22,763 nucleotides of DNA, taken from NCBI GenBank assembly GCA_003500955.1, contig DNQP01000292.1:1-22763 (forward strand), in the 5' to 3' direction. Of this stretch, positions 16,331-22,763 are shown piece by piece; the stretch's first letter is position 1; every line of letters begins with the position of its first letter. Source of the DNA: Curvibacter sp. (GTDB lineage Bacteria; Pseudomonadota; Gammaproteobacteria; Burkholderiales; Burkholderiaceae_C). The position numbers and the translations under genes are program-made. Under the pieces are notes generated by a model. It made no database searches and was not told the DNA's origin. It worked only from the letters and a program-made list of their open reading frames with translations.

Positions 16331-17038
16331 TCATTCGAGTCCCAAAAATTTCCCTGCAAAAGCCGGGTCGCCAAGCAACTGCTCACGCCCTCCCTCCAGC
16401 ACTGTGCGACCGTTCTCGATCACATAGGCCCGCTCGACGAAGTCCAGCGCGCGGTGGGTGTTCTGCTCCACCAGGAGCATGGTCACGCCTTCAGCGGCGA
16501 TCTGGTGCAGCACGGTCATGATTTCGTCGATCAGCTTGGGCGCCACGCCGATGAAGGGTTCGTCCAGCAGCAGCAGGCGCGGGCGCGACATCAGCGCGCG
16601 GCTGATGGCCACCATCTGCTGCTGCCCGCCGCTGAGCTCACCAGCGTTCTGGGCGGCCTTTTCGCGCAGGATCGGGAACAGCGCGTAGACACGCGCCAGC
16701 GAAGCGGCCATGTTACGTCGGCTGGCGGCAGCGTAAACCCCCATCTTCAGGTTCTCCAGCACGCTCATGGTCGGGAACAGGCGGCGACCCTCGGGCACCA
16801 GTGCGATGCCACCCGCTACAGTCTGCGCGGTCGAGGCACGCTCCAGCACCTGCCCGTCATAGGTGATGGTGCCGCCGGCCTTAGGATACAGACCCGCGAT
16901 GGCGCCCAGGGTGGTGGACTTGCCCGCGCCATTGGCGCCCAGCAGGCCCACCTTCTCGCCACGGCCGACCTCCAGCGACACATCCCACAGCGCTCGCAGC
17001 GGACCGTGGTCCACGCTCAGGTTCTTCAAGCTCAACAT
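16331..17038 (-). CDS. livF: HAAT ABC transporter ATP-binding protein LivF (system 2)
   Basis: A 235-residue LivF-type ATPase. Walker A GANGAGKS is at 34-41, the signature LSGGQQQ at 135-141, Walker B LLLLDEP at 155-161, and the LivF-typical VEQN at 190-193. The ATG overlaps the stop of the fused LivM-LivG gene by 7 bp. It supplies the second nucleotide-binding subunit of importer 2, whose first one is the C-terminal half of the fusion. The hydroxylase gene starts 13 bp after its stop, linking transport and catabolism in one transcription unit. Confidence 0.93.
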   Translation of the reverse strand: MLSLKNLSVDHGPLRALWDVSLEVGRGEKVGLLGANGAGKSTTLGAIAGLYPKAGGTITYDGQVLERASTAQTVAGGIALVPEGRRLFPTMSVLENLKMGVYAAASRRNMAASLARVYALFPILREKAAQNAGELSGGQQQMVAISRALMSRPRLLLLDEPFIGVAPKLIDEIMTVLHQIAAEGVTMLLVEQNTHRALDFVERAYVIENGRTVLEGGREQLLGDPAFAGKFLGLE

Positions 17039-18822
17039 CCCTGTCCTCCTGCCTTTGCCGCGGGTGCCGCCGAACCCAGGTAGGTGCTGAGCACACGCTC
17101 GTTGCGCACCACCTCGGCCAGCGGGCCGTCGGCGATCAGGCTGCCCTGTTCCAGCGCGATCACACGGTCCACCACCTTCTCCAGCGCGGAGAAGATATGC
17201 TCGACCCAGATCACGGTCACGCCATAGCGGTCGCGTACATGGCGGATGTGTTCGACAAAACGCTGCACCTCCGCCGGCGTCAGGCCCGAGGCCACCTCGT
17301 CGACCAGCAAGAGACGTGGCTTGCAGGCCAGCGCGCGGGCGAATTCCAATGCCTTCTTCTCCTGCACCGACAATCTGTCGGCGCGCTCGCGCAGGCGGTG
17401 ACCGAGCTCGGCGTATTCGATGAAAGCGCGGGCCTCGCGCATCGCGTCGCGTGGCGACAGCGGCTGCTCGTTGAACATCAGCGGAATGGCGATGTTCTCC
17501 TGCACCGTGAGGTCACCGAAGGGACGCGGGATCTGGTAGGTGCGACCCACGCCCAGGCGGGCGATCTGGTCACGGCTGCAGTCCCTGAGATCCCGGCCGG
17601 CGAACAACACCCGCCCGGCGGTGGGGGTGTAGACCCGCGAGATGCAGTTGAACAGGGTGGTCTTGCCCGAGCCATTGGGGCCGATCAGGCCGACAATCTC
17701 ACCAGGCTGGATGCGCAGGCTCACGTCGTTGACCGCCACGTTGCCGCCAAACTGCATGCGCACTTGCTCGAGCTGGATCAGCGGGGCGCCGCCCAGGTCT
17801 GCATGGCGCGGCAATGGCAGGTCGCGCCCTGGTGCGGCCGCAGACGTTCCTGTGGCGGTCTCGCCCATGTACTCATAGTGCTCACGCGACAGTGCGCGCA
17901 AAAATGGCACCTGCTGCACCCAGCGCGCGCGCAGGAAACCGCCGGGCATGAAGCGCCCGATCAGCAGCACGATCAGTCCGTACAGCGTGGCCTGGAAACC
18001 CTTGACGCTCACCAGCAGCCACTGCTGCAGGGTGGCCAGCACCAGCACCCCCACCAACGGGCCCCAGCGCAGGCCGGAGCCAGCGAACAGCACCATGGCC
18101 ACCGGCACCAGGGCCACGTTCAGGCCGAACACGGTGGCCGGGTCGATGTAGCTCATCTGCCAGGCCTGCACCGCACCGGCGGCCGCGCCGAAGGCCGCGC
18201 TGAGCACCAGCACGTAGCGTTTGACCGGGGCGATGCGCACGCCCACGGTCTCGGCCACCTGTTCGTCATTGCGGATGCTCTTGAGCGCGTAGCCAAAACG
18301 TGAGGCGTTGATGCGCAGGGTGACCACGAAGGTCAGCACGCACACGCCCAGCGCGATCAGGTAGGCCGGCTGCAGCACCTGGGCCACCGGCAGCACGATG
18401 CCGTCGGCCCCGTTGGTGATGGGCGTGAGGTTATAGGCCAGCACCTCCGCCAACGGCAGCAAGGCCAGCGTGGCGAAGGCGAAGTAGTCGCCATGCAGGC
18501 GAAACAGCGGCACCGAGATCAGCAGCGCGGCGAACGCGGTGACCACCACCGCAAACCCGATGGCCACCCACAGCGGCCAGTGGCCCACCAGCAGGATGGC
18601 GAAGGCATAGGCACCGATGCCATAGAAGCAATAGTGCCCCAGGTTCACGTAGCCCATCTCGCCGGCCACCCAGTCCCAGCTCTGGCCCAGGATGTAGGCG
18701 ATCAGCATCGTGAAGCCGATGGTGGTCAGGTAGGCGTTGCCCAGGAAAGGCAGGCTGGCCAGCGCTGCCACGCCAGCCACACCCAGTAGCCAGCCCGTGC
18801 CCTTGTTCAGGCTCTTGCTCAT
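17032..18822 (-). CDS. fused HAAT permease/ATPase, LivM-LivG (system 2)
   Basis: A 596-residue fusion of a LivM permease (about 10-300, several membrane helices, with YVNLGHYCFYGIGAYAFAIL near 58-77) and a LivG ATPase (about 347-585). The ATPase half has Walker A GPNGSGKTT (381-389), Q-loop Gln430, Walker B LLLVDE (504-509) and H-loop His542. Its signature is LSVQEKK (484-490) instead of LSGGQ, so the two conserved glycines are lost, although the ELEFARAL-like helix after it is kept. A linker of about 45 residues (300-346) joins the halves. The ATG at 18822 forms an ATGA overlap with livH; the longer open frame upstream lies inside livH. Such fusions occur in HAAT systems of aromatic degraders. 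Confidence 0.92.
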   Translation of the reverse strand: MSKSLNKGTGWLLGVAGVAALASLPFLGNAYLTTIGFTMLIAYILGQSWDWVAGEMGYVNLGHYCFYGIGAYAFAILLVGHWPLWVAIGFAVVVTAFAALLISVPLFRLHGDYFAFATLALLPLAEVLAYNLTPITNGADGIVLPVAQVLQPAYLIALGVCVLTFVVTLRINASRFGYALKSIRNDEQVAETVGVRIAPVKRYVLVLSAAFGAAAGAVQAWQMSYIDPATVFGLNVALVPVAMVLFAGSGLRWGPLVGVLVLATLQQWLLVSVKGFQATLYGLIVLLIGRFMPGGFLRARWVQQVPFLRALSREHYEYMGETATGTSAAAPGRDLPLPRHADLGGAPLIQLEQVRMQFGGNVAVNDVSLRIQPGEIVGLIGPNGSGKTTLFNCISRVYTPTAGRVLFAGRDLRDCSRDQIARLGVGRTYQIPRPFGDLTVQENIAIPLMFNEQPLSPRDAMREARAFIEYAELGHRLRERADRLSVQEKKALEFARALACKPRLLLVDEVASGLTPAEVQRFVEHIRHVRDRYGVTVIWVEHIFSALEKVVDRVIALEQGSLIADGPLAEVVRNERVLSTYLGSAAPAAKAGGQGC

Positions 18823-19685
18823 GTCTTCGCTCCCACGCCCTTGGGGTAGGCCACGAGGATCAGCAGCATCAGGATGACACTGAGCGCGGGCGCCCATTCA
18901 GGCTTCCAGTAAAGGCCGGTGAGGCCCTCGGCCACACCCAGGAAGACGCCGGCCAGCAGCGCTCCCGGCAGGTTGCCGATGCCACCGACCACGATGATGG
19001 TGAAGGCCTTGACCGTCAGCCCGAAGCCCATGTAGGGGTCCACGGGGAAGGACAGCACATAGAGAACCGCGGCGATGGCGACGGTGGCCGAGCCAAAGGC
19101 GAAGGTCAGGGCCTTCATGCGCGTGCTCTGCACGCCGCAGATCTGCGCGCCCAACGGGTCCTGGGTGACTGCGCGCACCGCGCGGCCAAACCAGGTGCGC
19201 TTGAGGATCAGGTGCATCACCCCGGTGAGCACCGCAATGCCCAGCAGGATCAGCAACTGGGTGGTAGAGACCACGATGTCACCAAACTCCAGGGCCTCCA
19301 GCCGCAGCGGGATGTTGCGCTGGGTGGCCCCGGCGGCCACCGCCGTCAGATCCGACAGGATCATCAGCGTGCCCACCGTGACCAGCACCGTGCCCACGGT
19401 GGCCTCAAAGTGGCTGCGCCGGGCCAGCGGACGCAGCAGAACATGGTAGTAGCCGTAGGCACAGACAAACAGCAGCGGCGCGAGCAGCGTGACGATCAGC
19501 AGCGGGTGCATCTGCCAGTGGGTAAAGGCCAGACTGGCCAGCACCCCGCTGACGGCCAAGAGCGTGCCGTGTGCGAAGTTGAGTATGCGCACGACCCCGT
19601 AGATCAGCGACAACCCGAACGCGACCAGGGCGTACAGGCCACCCAGCAGGATGCCGCCGATCAGGACCTGGAGCAGGACTTCCAT
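18819..19685 (-). CDS. livH: HAAT ABC transporter permease LivH (system 2)
   Basis: A 288-residue LivH-type permease. The N-terminus LIGGILLGGLYALVAFGLSL and the following VVRILNFAHGTLLAVSGVLA are typical, as is GGIGNLPGALLAGVFLGVAE near the C-terminus. Most of the chain is membrane helix. The ATG lies 15 bp after the binding-protein stop and the gene ends in an ATGA overlap with the LivM-LivG fusion. It pairs with the LivM half of that fusion to form the channel. Confidence 0.93.
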   Translation of the reverse strand: MEVLLQVLIGGILLGGLYALVAFGLSLIYGVVRILNFAHGTLLAVSGVLASLAFTHWQMHPLLIVTLLAPLLFVCAYGYYHVLLRPLARRSHFEATVGTVLVTVGTLMILSDLTAVAAGATQRNIPLRLEALEFGDIVVSTTQLLILLGIAVLTGVMHLILKRTWFGRAVRAVTQDPLGAQICGVQSTRMKALTFAFGSATVAIAAVLYVLSFPVDPYMGFGLTVKAFTIIVVGGIGNLPGALLAGVFLGVAEGLTGLYWKPEWAPALSVILMLLILVAYPKGVGAKT

Positions 19686-19700
19686 CGTGGTAGCGCCCGC

Positions 19701-20912
19701 TTATTTCCAGCTCGGCGAGGGCCAGACCGGCTTGGCCGTGGCCACCTCGGGCGGCCACACCACGTTGATCTTGCCGCCGACCATCTGCACGGTGAAGGCG
19801 CTGGTATCGGGGAAGCCGCGCTCGTCAAAGCTCACGTCACCGGCGGGCGACTTGATGGTCGCCTTGAACAGCGCTTCCTTGACCTTCTCGCGGTCGACCA
19901 CGCCGGCTTTCTCGATCCCCTGGATCATGGCCAGGTAAGAGGTCAGACGGCCCAGGGTCCAGATGTAGTCGAACATCGAGATGTCCGAACGCTTCATCAC
20001 GGTCTCCACCAGATCGCTGTAGGCGCCCTTCACACCGGGGTACCAACTCAGTTCACCGGTCATGCCCTCGATGTCCTTACCCACCTGGCGGCTCAGCGCA
20101 CCGGTCAGCATGGTGTGGTGCACATCCATCGCGCGCACTTTGAGCTGGCGCATCTGCTGTACCAGCGGCACCGAAGCGTTGTCATAGGAGCTGATGTAGA
20201 TCACATCGGCCCTCGCGGCGCGCACCTTGGCGATCAGGGCGGTGAAGTCCTTGAGTTCGGAGGAGAAGGTTTCGTTGCCCAGCACCTTCAGCCCCTGCTC
20301 CTCGGCCTTCTTGCTCCAGGTGGCCGTGATGCCTTTCATCACCGGGTTGTCGTGGGTGATGAAGAAGATGGTCTGCGGCTTGGGGCTGACCTTGCTCAGC
20401 ATGTCGAAGTAGCGCGCCGACCAGTTGGGCACCACCGGGAACGGCGTGCCCCAGACGTATTTCAGGCCCCGGTCATACACCGAGGGCGTGGCCACATTGG
20501 CCATCACCATCGGGATCTTGTGCTTCTCGGCGACGGGGGGCACCGGACCGCCCAGCGAAGACCAGTCGGGGCCGACGAAGAAGTCCACCTTGTCCACGGT
20601 GGCCATCTTCTCGAAGAGGGCGACGGCGGTGGCCGGCACGCTCTGGTCGTCATAGATCACGAATTTCAGCGGCAGCTTCTTGTTGCAGGCCTTGACCGCG
20701 ATGCCACCCGCCTTGTTCACCTCCTCGGCGAACACCTCGGTCATCTTGCGCCAGCGGTCGGCCAGCGTGGAGAACGGGCCGGTCTCGGAGATCGTGGTGC
20801 CAAAGACGATGGGCTCGCTGCACGAGCCCTGGGCAGCCTGCGCGGGCAGCGCGGCCAGGCCGGTGGCCAGCGCCACAGCGCCGGCGGCCATCAGATGACT
20901 GAGTTTCTTCAT
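19701..20912 (-). CDS. HAAT ABC transporter periplasmic substrate-binding protein (system 2)
   Basis: A 403-residue periplasmic binding protein with a clear signal peptide (MKKLSHLMAAGAVALATGLA, cleavage probably after AQAA). The mature part begins EPIVFGTTISETGPFSTLAD and has the type 1 binding fold. Cysteines in GSCSEP and KACNKK could form a disulfide. The ATG has GAGGAGACAC close upstream, almost identical to the hmfA leader. It follows the decarboxylase pair after an 81 bp gap in which I see no other feature. It differs strongly from the binding protein at 4251-5420, so the two importers probably recognise different ligands. A dicarboxylate such as 2,5-furandicarboxylate would fit here, by inference. 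Confidence 0.92.
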   Translation of the reverse strand: MKKLSHLMAAGAVALATGLAALPAQAAQGSCSEPIVFGTTISETGPFSTLADRWRKMTEVFAEEVNKAGGIAVKACNKKLPLKFVIYDDQSVPATAVALFEKMATVDKVDFFVGPDWSSLGGPVPPVAEKHKIPMVMANVATPSVYDRGLKYVWGTPFPVVPNWSARYFDMLSKVSPKPQTIFFITHDNPVMKGITATWSKKAEEQGLKVLGNETFSSELKDFTALIAKVRAARADVIYISSYDNASVPLVQQMRQLKVRAMDVHHTMLTGALSRQVGKDIEGMTGELSWYPGVKGAYSDLVETVMKRSDISMFDYIWTLGRLTSYLAMIQGIEKAGVVDREKVKEALFKATIKSPAGDVSFDERGFPDTSAFTVQMVGGKINVVWPPEVATAKPVWPSPSWK

Positions 20913-20993
20913 CGCGTGTCTCCTCTTTGTGGAATGGTTGGGGGGAATCTCGGGAAGCAGAAATCGGAAGGCGGGCCTGGGGTCGACGTGCTC

Positions 20994-21590
20994 TCAGGAT
21001 GTCGAACCGCTCAGCCCCTGCCAGCGCTGCACCAGGTCGCGGTGCTCGATGTCGAAGAGGTCGAGCACCCGTCCCACGGTGTGGTTGACCACATCGTCCA
21101 GCGAGGCCGGGCGGGTATAGAAGGCCGGTACCGGGGGGAAGACGATGCCCCCCATCTCGGTCACGGCGATCATGTTGCGCAGATGGGCCAGGTTCAACGG
21201 CGTTTCGCGTGCCAGCAGTACGAGGCGCCGGCGTTCCTTCAGCACCACGTCGGCGGCGCGGCTGACCAGGTTGTCGGCCATGCCGTGCGCAATCCCGGCC
21301 AGGGTCTTCATCGAGCACGGGGCGATCACCATGCCGGCGGTACGAAACGAGCCACTGGAAACCGCCGCGCCGATGTCCTTGACGTTGTGCACCACGTCGG
21401 CCAGGGCCTCTATGTCGGCACGCTTGAGGCCCAGCTCTTCCGCGGCGGTCAGCACACCCGCATTGGAGAGCACCAAGTGGGTCTCCCACCCGGGCAGGGC
21501 GCGCAGTTGCTCGAGCAGACGTACGCCATAGATGGCGCCGCTGGCGCCGGTGATGGCCACGATGAGGCGCTGGGGCCGAGCCGGGCTCAT
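20994..21590 (-). CDS. hmfG: UbiX-family flavin prenyltransferase, probable HmfG
   Basis: A 198-residue UbiX/Pad1-type enzyme that makes prenylated FMN from FMN and dimethylallyl phosphate for a partner UbiD decarboxylase. Conserved segments are ITGASGAIYG (13-22), SSGSF (78-82), APCSMKT (90-96), VLKERRRLVLLARETPL (116-132, with Lys118 and Glu129) and EMGGIVFPPVPAFY (145-158). The ATG overlaps the UbiD stop (ATGA), so the pair is translationally coupled. In the HMF pathway HmfG is the UbiX-like partner of HmfF. The biochemical activity is secure from family; the hmf name follows from the neighbouring hmfABCDE genes. Confidence 0.9.
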   Translation of the reverse strand: MSPARPQRLIVAITGASGAIYGVRLLEQLRALPGWETHLVLSNAGVLTAAEELGLKRADIEALADVVHNVKDIGAAVSSGSFRTAGMVIAPCSMKTLAGIAHGMADNLVSRAADVVLKERRRLVLLARETPLNLAHLRNMIAVTEMGGIVFPPVPAFYTRPASLDDVVNHTVGRVLDLFDIEHRDLVQRWQGLSGSTS

Positions 21591-22763
21591 ACGCTCACGA
21601 TTCCGGTCTGCCAGTCGATGCGTGCGCCGCTTTGCACGACTGTCTTCGGGTCCACTTCCAGCTCGCCCGGGACGCGTACGCGCGTGAATACGTGTTCGTG
21701 ATAGACCACCGGTCGGGTCGCATCCAGCCCCATCTTCGCGCTTAGGCCCTGCATGTGAGCCGGCGGCGCGACGCCTGGGCCGAAGTCCTGCCCGACGGTG
21801 GTTGAAGGGTCCAGCACCGAACCCTGAGCCCCCTGGATGATCACCAGGTCACGGTCGGCCTGGAAGCGGGTCGCCACCGCCCACTCGACCTGCCTGGGGT
21901 CGTGAACCTCGACGTCGTCGTCCACCACAACCACTTGCTTGATGTCGTAATGCGCACCGAACGCTGCGCAGATCACGTTCTTGGGCTGTCCCTCGTGAGT
22001 CTTGCGAATCTTGACAAACAGGTGGTATCGCCCGACGCCACCGATTGACAGATGCACATCGATCACATTGGAGAAACTGCGTTGCAGATGCGCCAGGATG
22101 GTGGCCTCGCGCGGAATGGAGCCCAGCAGCAGATGCTCCATTTCGGCGGGCACGATGGTGTGATAGATCGGGCTCCTGCGGTGCGTGACTGCATCGACCT
22201 GGATCACTTCGCGATGCTCGCGCGCACTGTAGTAGCGGGGAAACTCTCCAAACGGCCCTTCCAGCTCGCGCACACCCGGCAGCAGGCGGCCCTCGATGAC
22301 TATCTCGCTGGATGCGGGTACACGCACCTCGTTGGTCTGGCACTTCACCACGGGCAAAGGCCGGCCATGCAAGGCGCCTGCGATTTCCAGCTCGTCGTGG
22401 TCGATCGGGACCACCGCCTGCGAAGCCAGCAGGGTCAGGGGATCCACGCCGATCACCACGGCCACGTCCAGGGCTTGCTGCCTCGATTCGGCTTCCTTGT
22501 AGAAGGCCAGCAGATGGCGGGGCAGCATCAGTATGGCCATCTGATTGCCGCTGTGTACCTGAATCCGGTTGATGGACACATTCTGGATTCCGGTGATCGG
22601 ATTGCGCGCGATGACCAGCCCTGCCGTGATGTAGGGTCCGTTGTCGTGCTCGCTGTGCGTCGGAATCGGCAAGAGCCGCAGAACGTCCGCCTGCTTCAGA
22701 ACGACCTCCTGACACGGAGCTTGCGAGGCTTCGACCTCCTGCCACTTCAGGGGCTGATCCGCC
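21587..22763 (-). CDS. hmfF: UbiD-family decarboxylase, probable 2,5-furandicarboxylate decarboxylase HmfF (5' end outside window)
   Basis: A prenyl-FMN-dependent decarboxylase cut by the window edge: the frame stays open to base 22762, adding 30 residues before the in-frame TTG at 22672, and these read as genuine UbiD sequence leading into LPIPTHSEHDNGPYITAGL. Counting that TTG codon as 1, the catalytic triad equivalent to Arg173, Glu277 and Glu282 of Aspergillus Fdc1 is Arg36 (SINRIQV) with Glu138 and Glu143 (LEGPFGEF). Glu123 in SSEIVIEG is a likely metal ligand. The loop after the triad is FPRYY. In the hmf pathway HmfF removes one carboxylate of 2,5-furandicarboxylate to give 2-furoate. 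Other aromatic or heteroaromatic acids remain possible; the substrate is inferred from context. Confidence 0.87.
   Translation of the reverse strand, partial: ADQPLKWQEVEASQAPCQEVVLKQADVLRLLPIPTHSEHDNGPYITAGLVIARNPITGIQNVSINRIQVHSGNQMAILMLPRHLLAFYKEAESRQQALDVAVVIGVDPLTLLASQAVVPIDHDELEIAGALHGRPLPVVKCQTNEVRVPASSEIVIEGRLLPGVRELEGPFGEFPRYYSAREHREVIQVDAVTHRRSPIYHTIVPAEMEHLLLGSIPREATILAHLQRSFSNVIDVHLSIGGVGRYHLFVKIRKTHEGQPKNVICAAFGAHYDIKQVVVVDDDVEVHDPRQVEWAVATRFQADRDLVIIQGAQGSVLDPSTTVGQDFGPGVAPPAHMQGLSAKMGLDATRPVVYHEHVFTRVRVPGELEVDPKTVVQSGARIDWQTGIVSV

Noticed and set aside
20913..20993. Possible second promoter between UbiX and the binding-protein gene
   Set aside because: The 81 bp gap has a good Shine-Dalgarno, but I see no convincing promoter elements, dyads or terminator.
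1..22763. CRISPR arrays, tRNA or rRNA genes, insertion sequences, phage genes
   Set aside because: No regularly spaced repeats, cloverleaf-like sequences, transposase motifs or phage-type genes were noticed; nearly the whole window is covered by metabolic and transport genes.

Overview
The window looks like a catabolic island from a high-GC betaproteobacterium, most likely order Burkholderiales. That placement is an inference from the gene families, the HAAT-type transporters next to aromatic and furan enzymes, and protein sequence style; no rRNA or marker gene is present. All 21 genes lie on the minus strand, so transcription runs from high to low coordinates. Many neighbours overlap by the ATGA type or lie within 50 bp of each other.

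Upstream block (22763 to 13284): a 5'-truncated UbiD decarboxylase and its UbiX prenyl-FMN synthase (read as hmfF/hmfG, 2,5-furandicarboxylate decarboxylase); a branched-chain-amino-acid-type (HAAT) ABC transporter consisting of a binding protein, LivH, a fused LivM-LivG protein and LivF; then a membrane di-iron hydroxylase of the fatty-acid-hydroxylase/sterol-desaturase superfamily, a short-chain dehydrogenase and an aldehyde dehydrogenase.

Middle: an AraC-family regulator (12289-13161), followed by a roughly 140 bp control region rich in inverted repeats.

Downstream block (12150 to 97): the order molybdopterin subunit, FAD subunit, [2Fe-2S] subunit, AMP-forming acyl-CoA ligase, crotonase-fold enzyme matches hmfABCDE of the furfural/5-hydroxymethylfurfural (HMF) pathway described in Cupriavidus basilensis HMF14. 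A second, conventional five-gene HAAT transporter and a terminal alpha/beta hydrolase follow.

Working model: furandicarboxylate is decarboxylated to 2-furoate (HmfFG), activated to 2-furoyl-CoA (HmfD), hydroxylated at C5 (HmfABC) and converted to 2-oxoglutarate (HmfE, possibly with the alpha/beta hydrolase). The two ABC transporters would import furan acids. The most novel parts are the hydroxylase/SDR/ALDH module, which could oxidise a methyl or alcohol side group to a carboxylate in place of the GMC oxidase HmfH; the fusion of a CoxG-like domain to HmfA; and the replacement of the LysR/MFS partners by AraC and HAAT systems. Substrates are inferred from synteny and family only.
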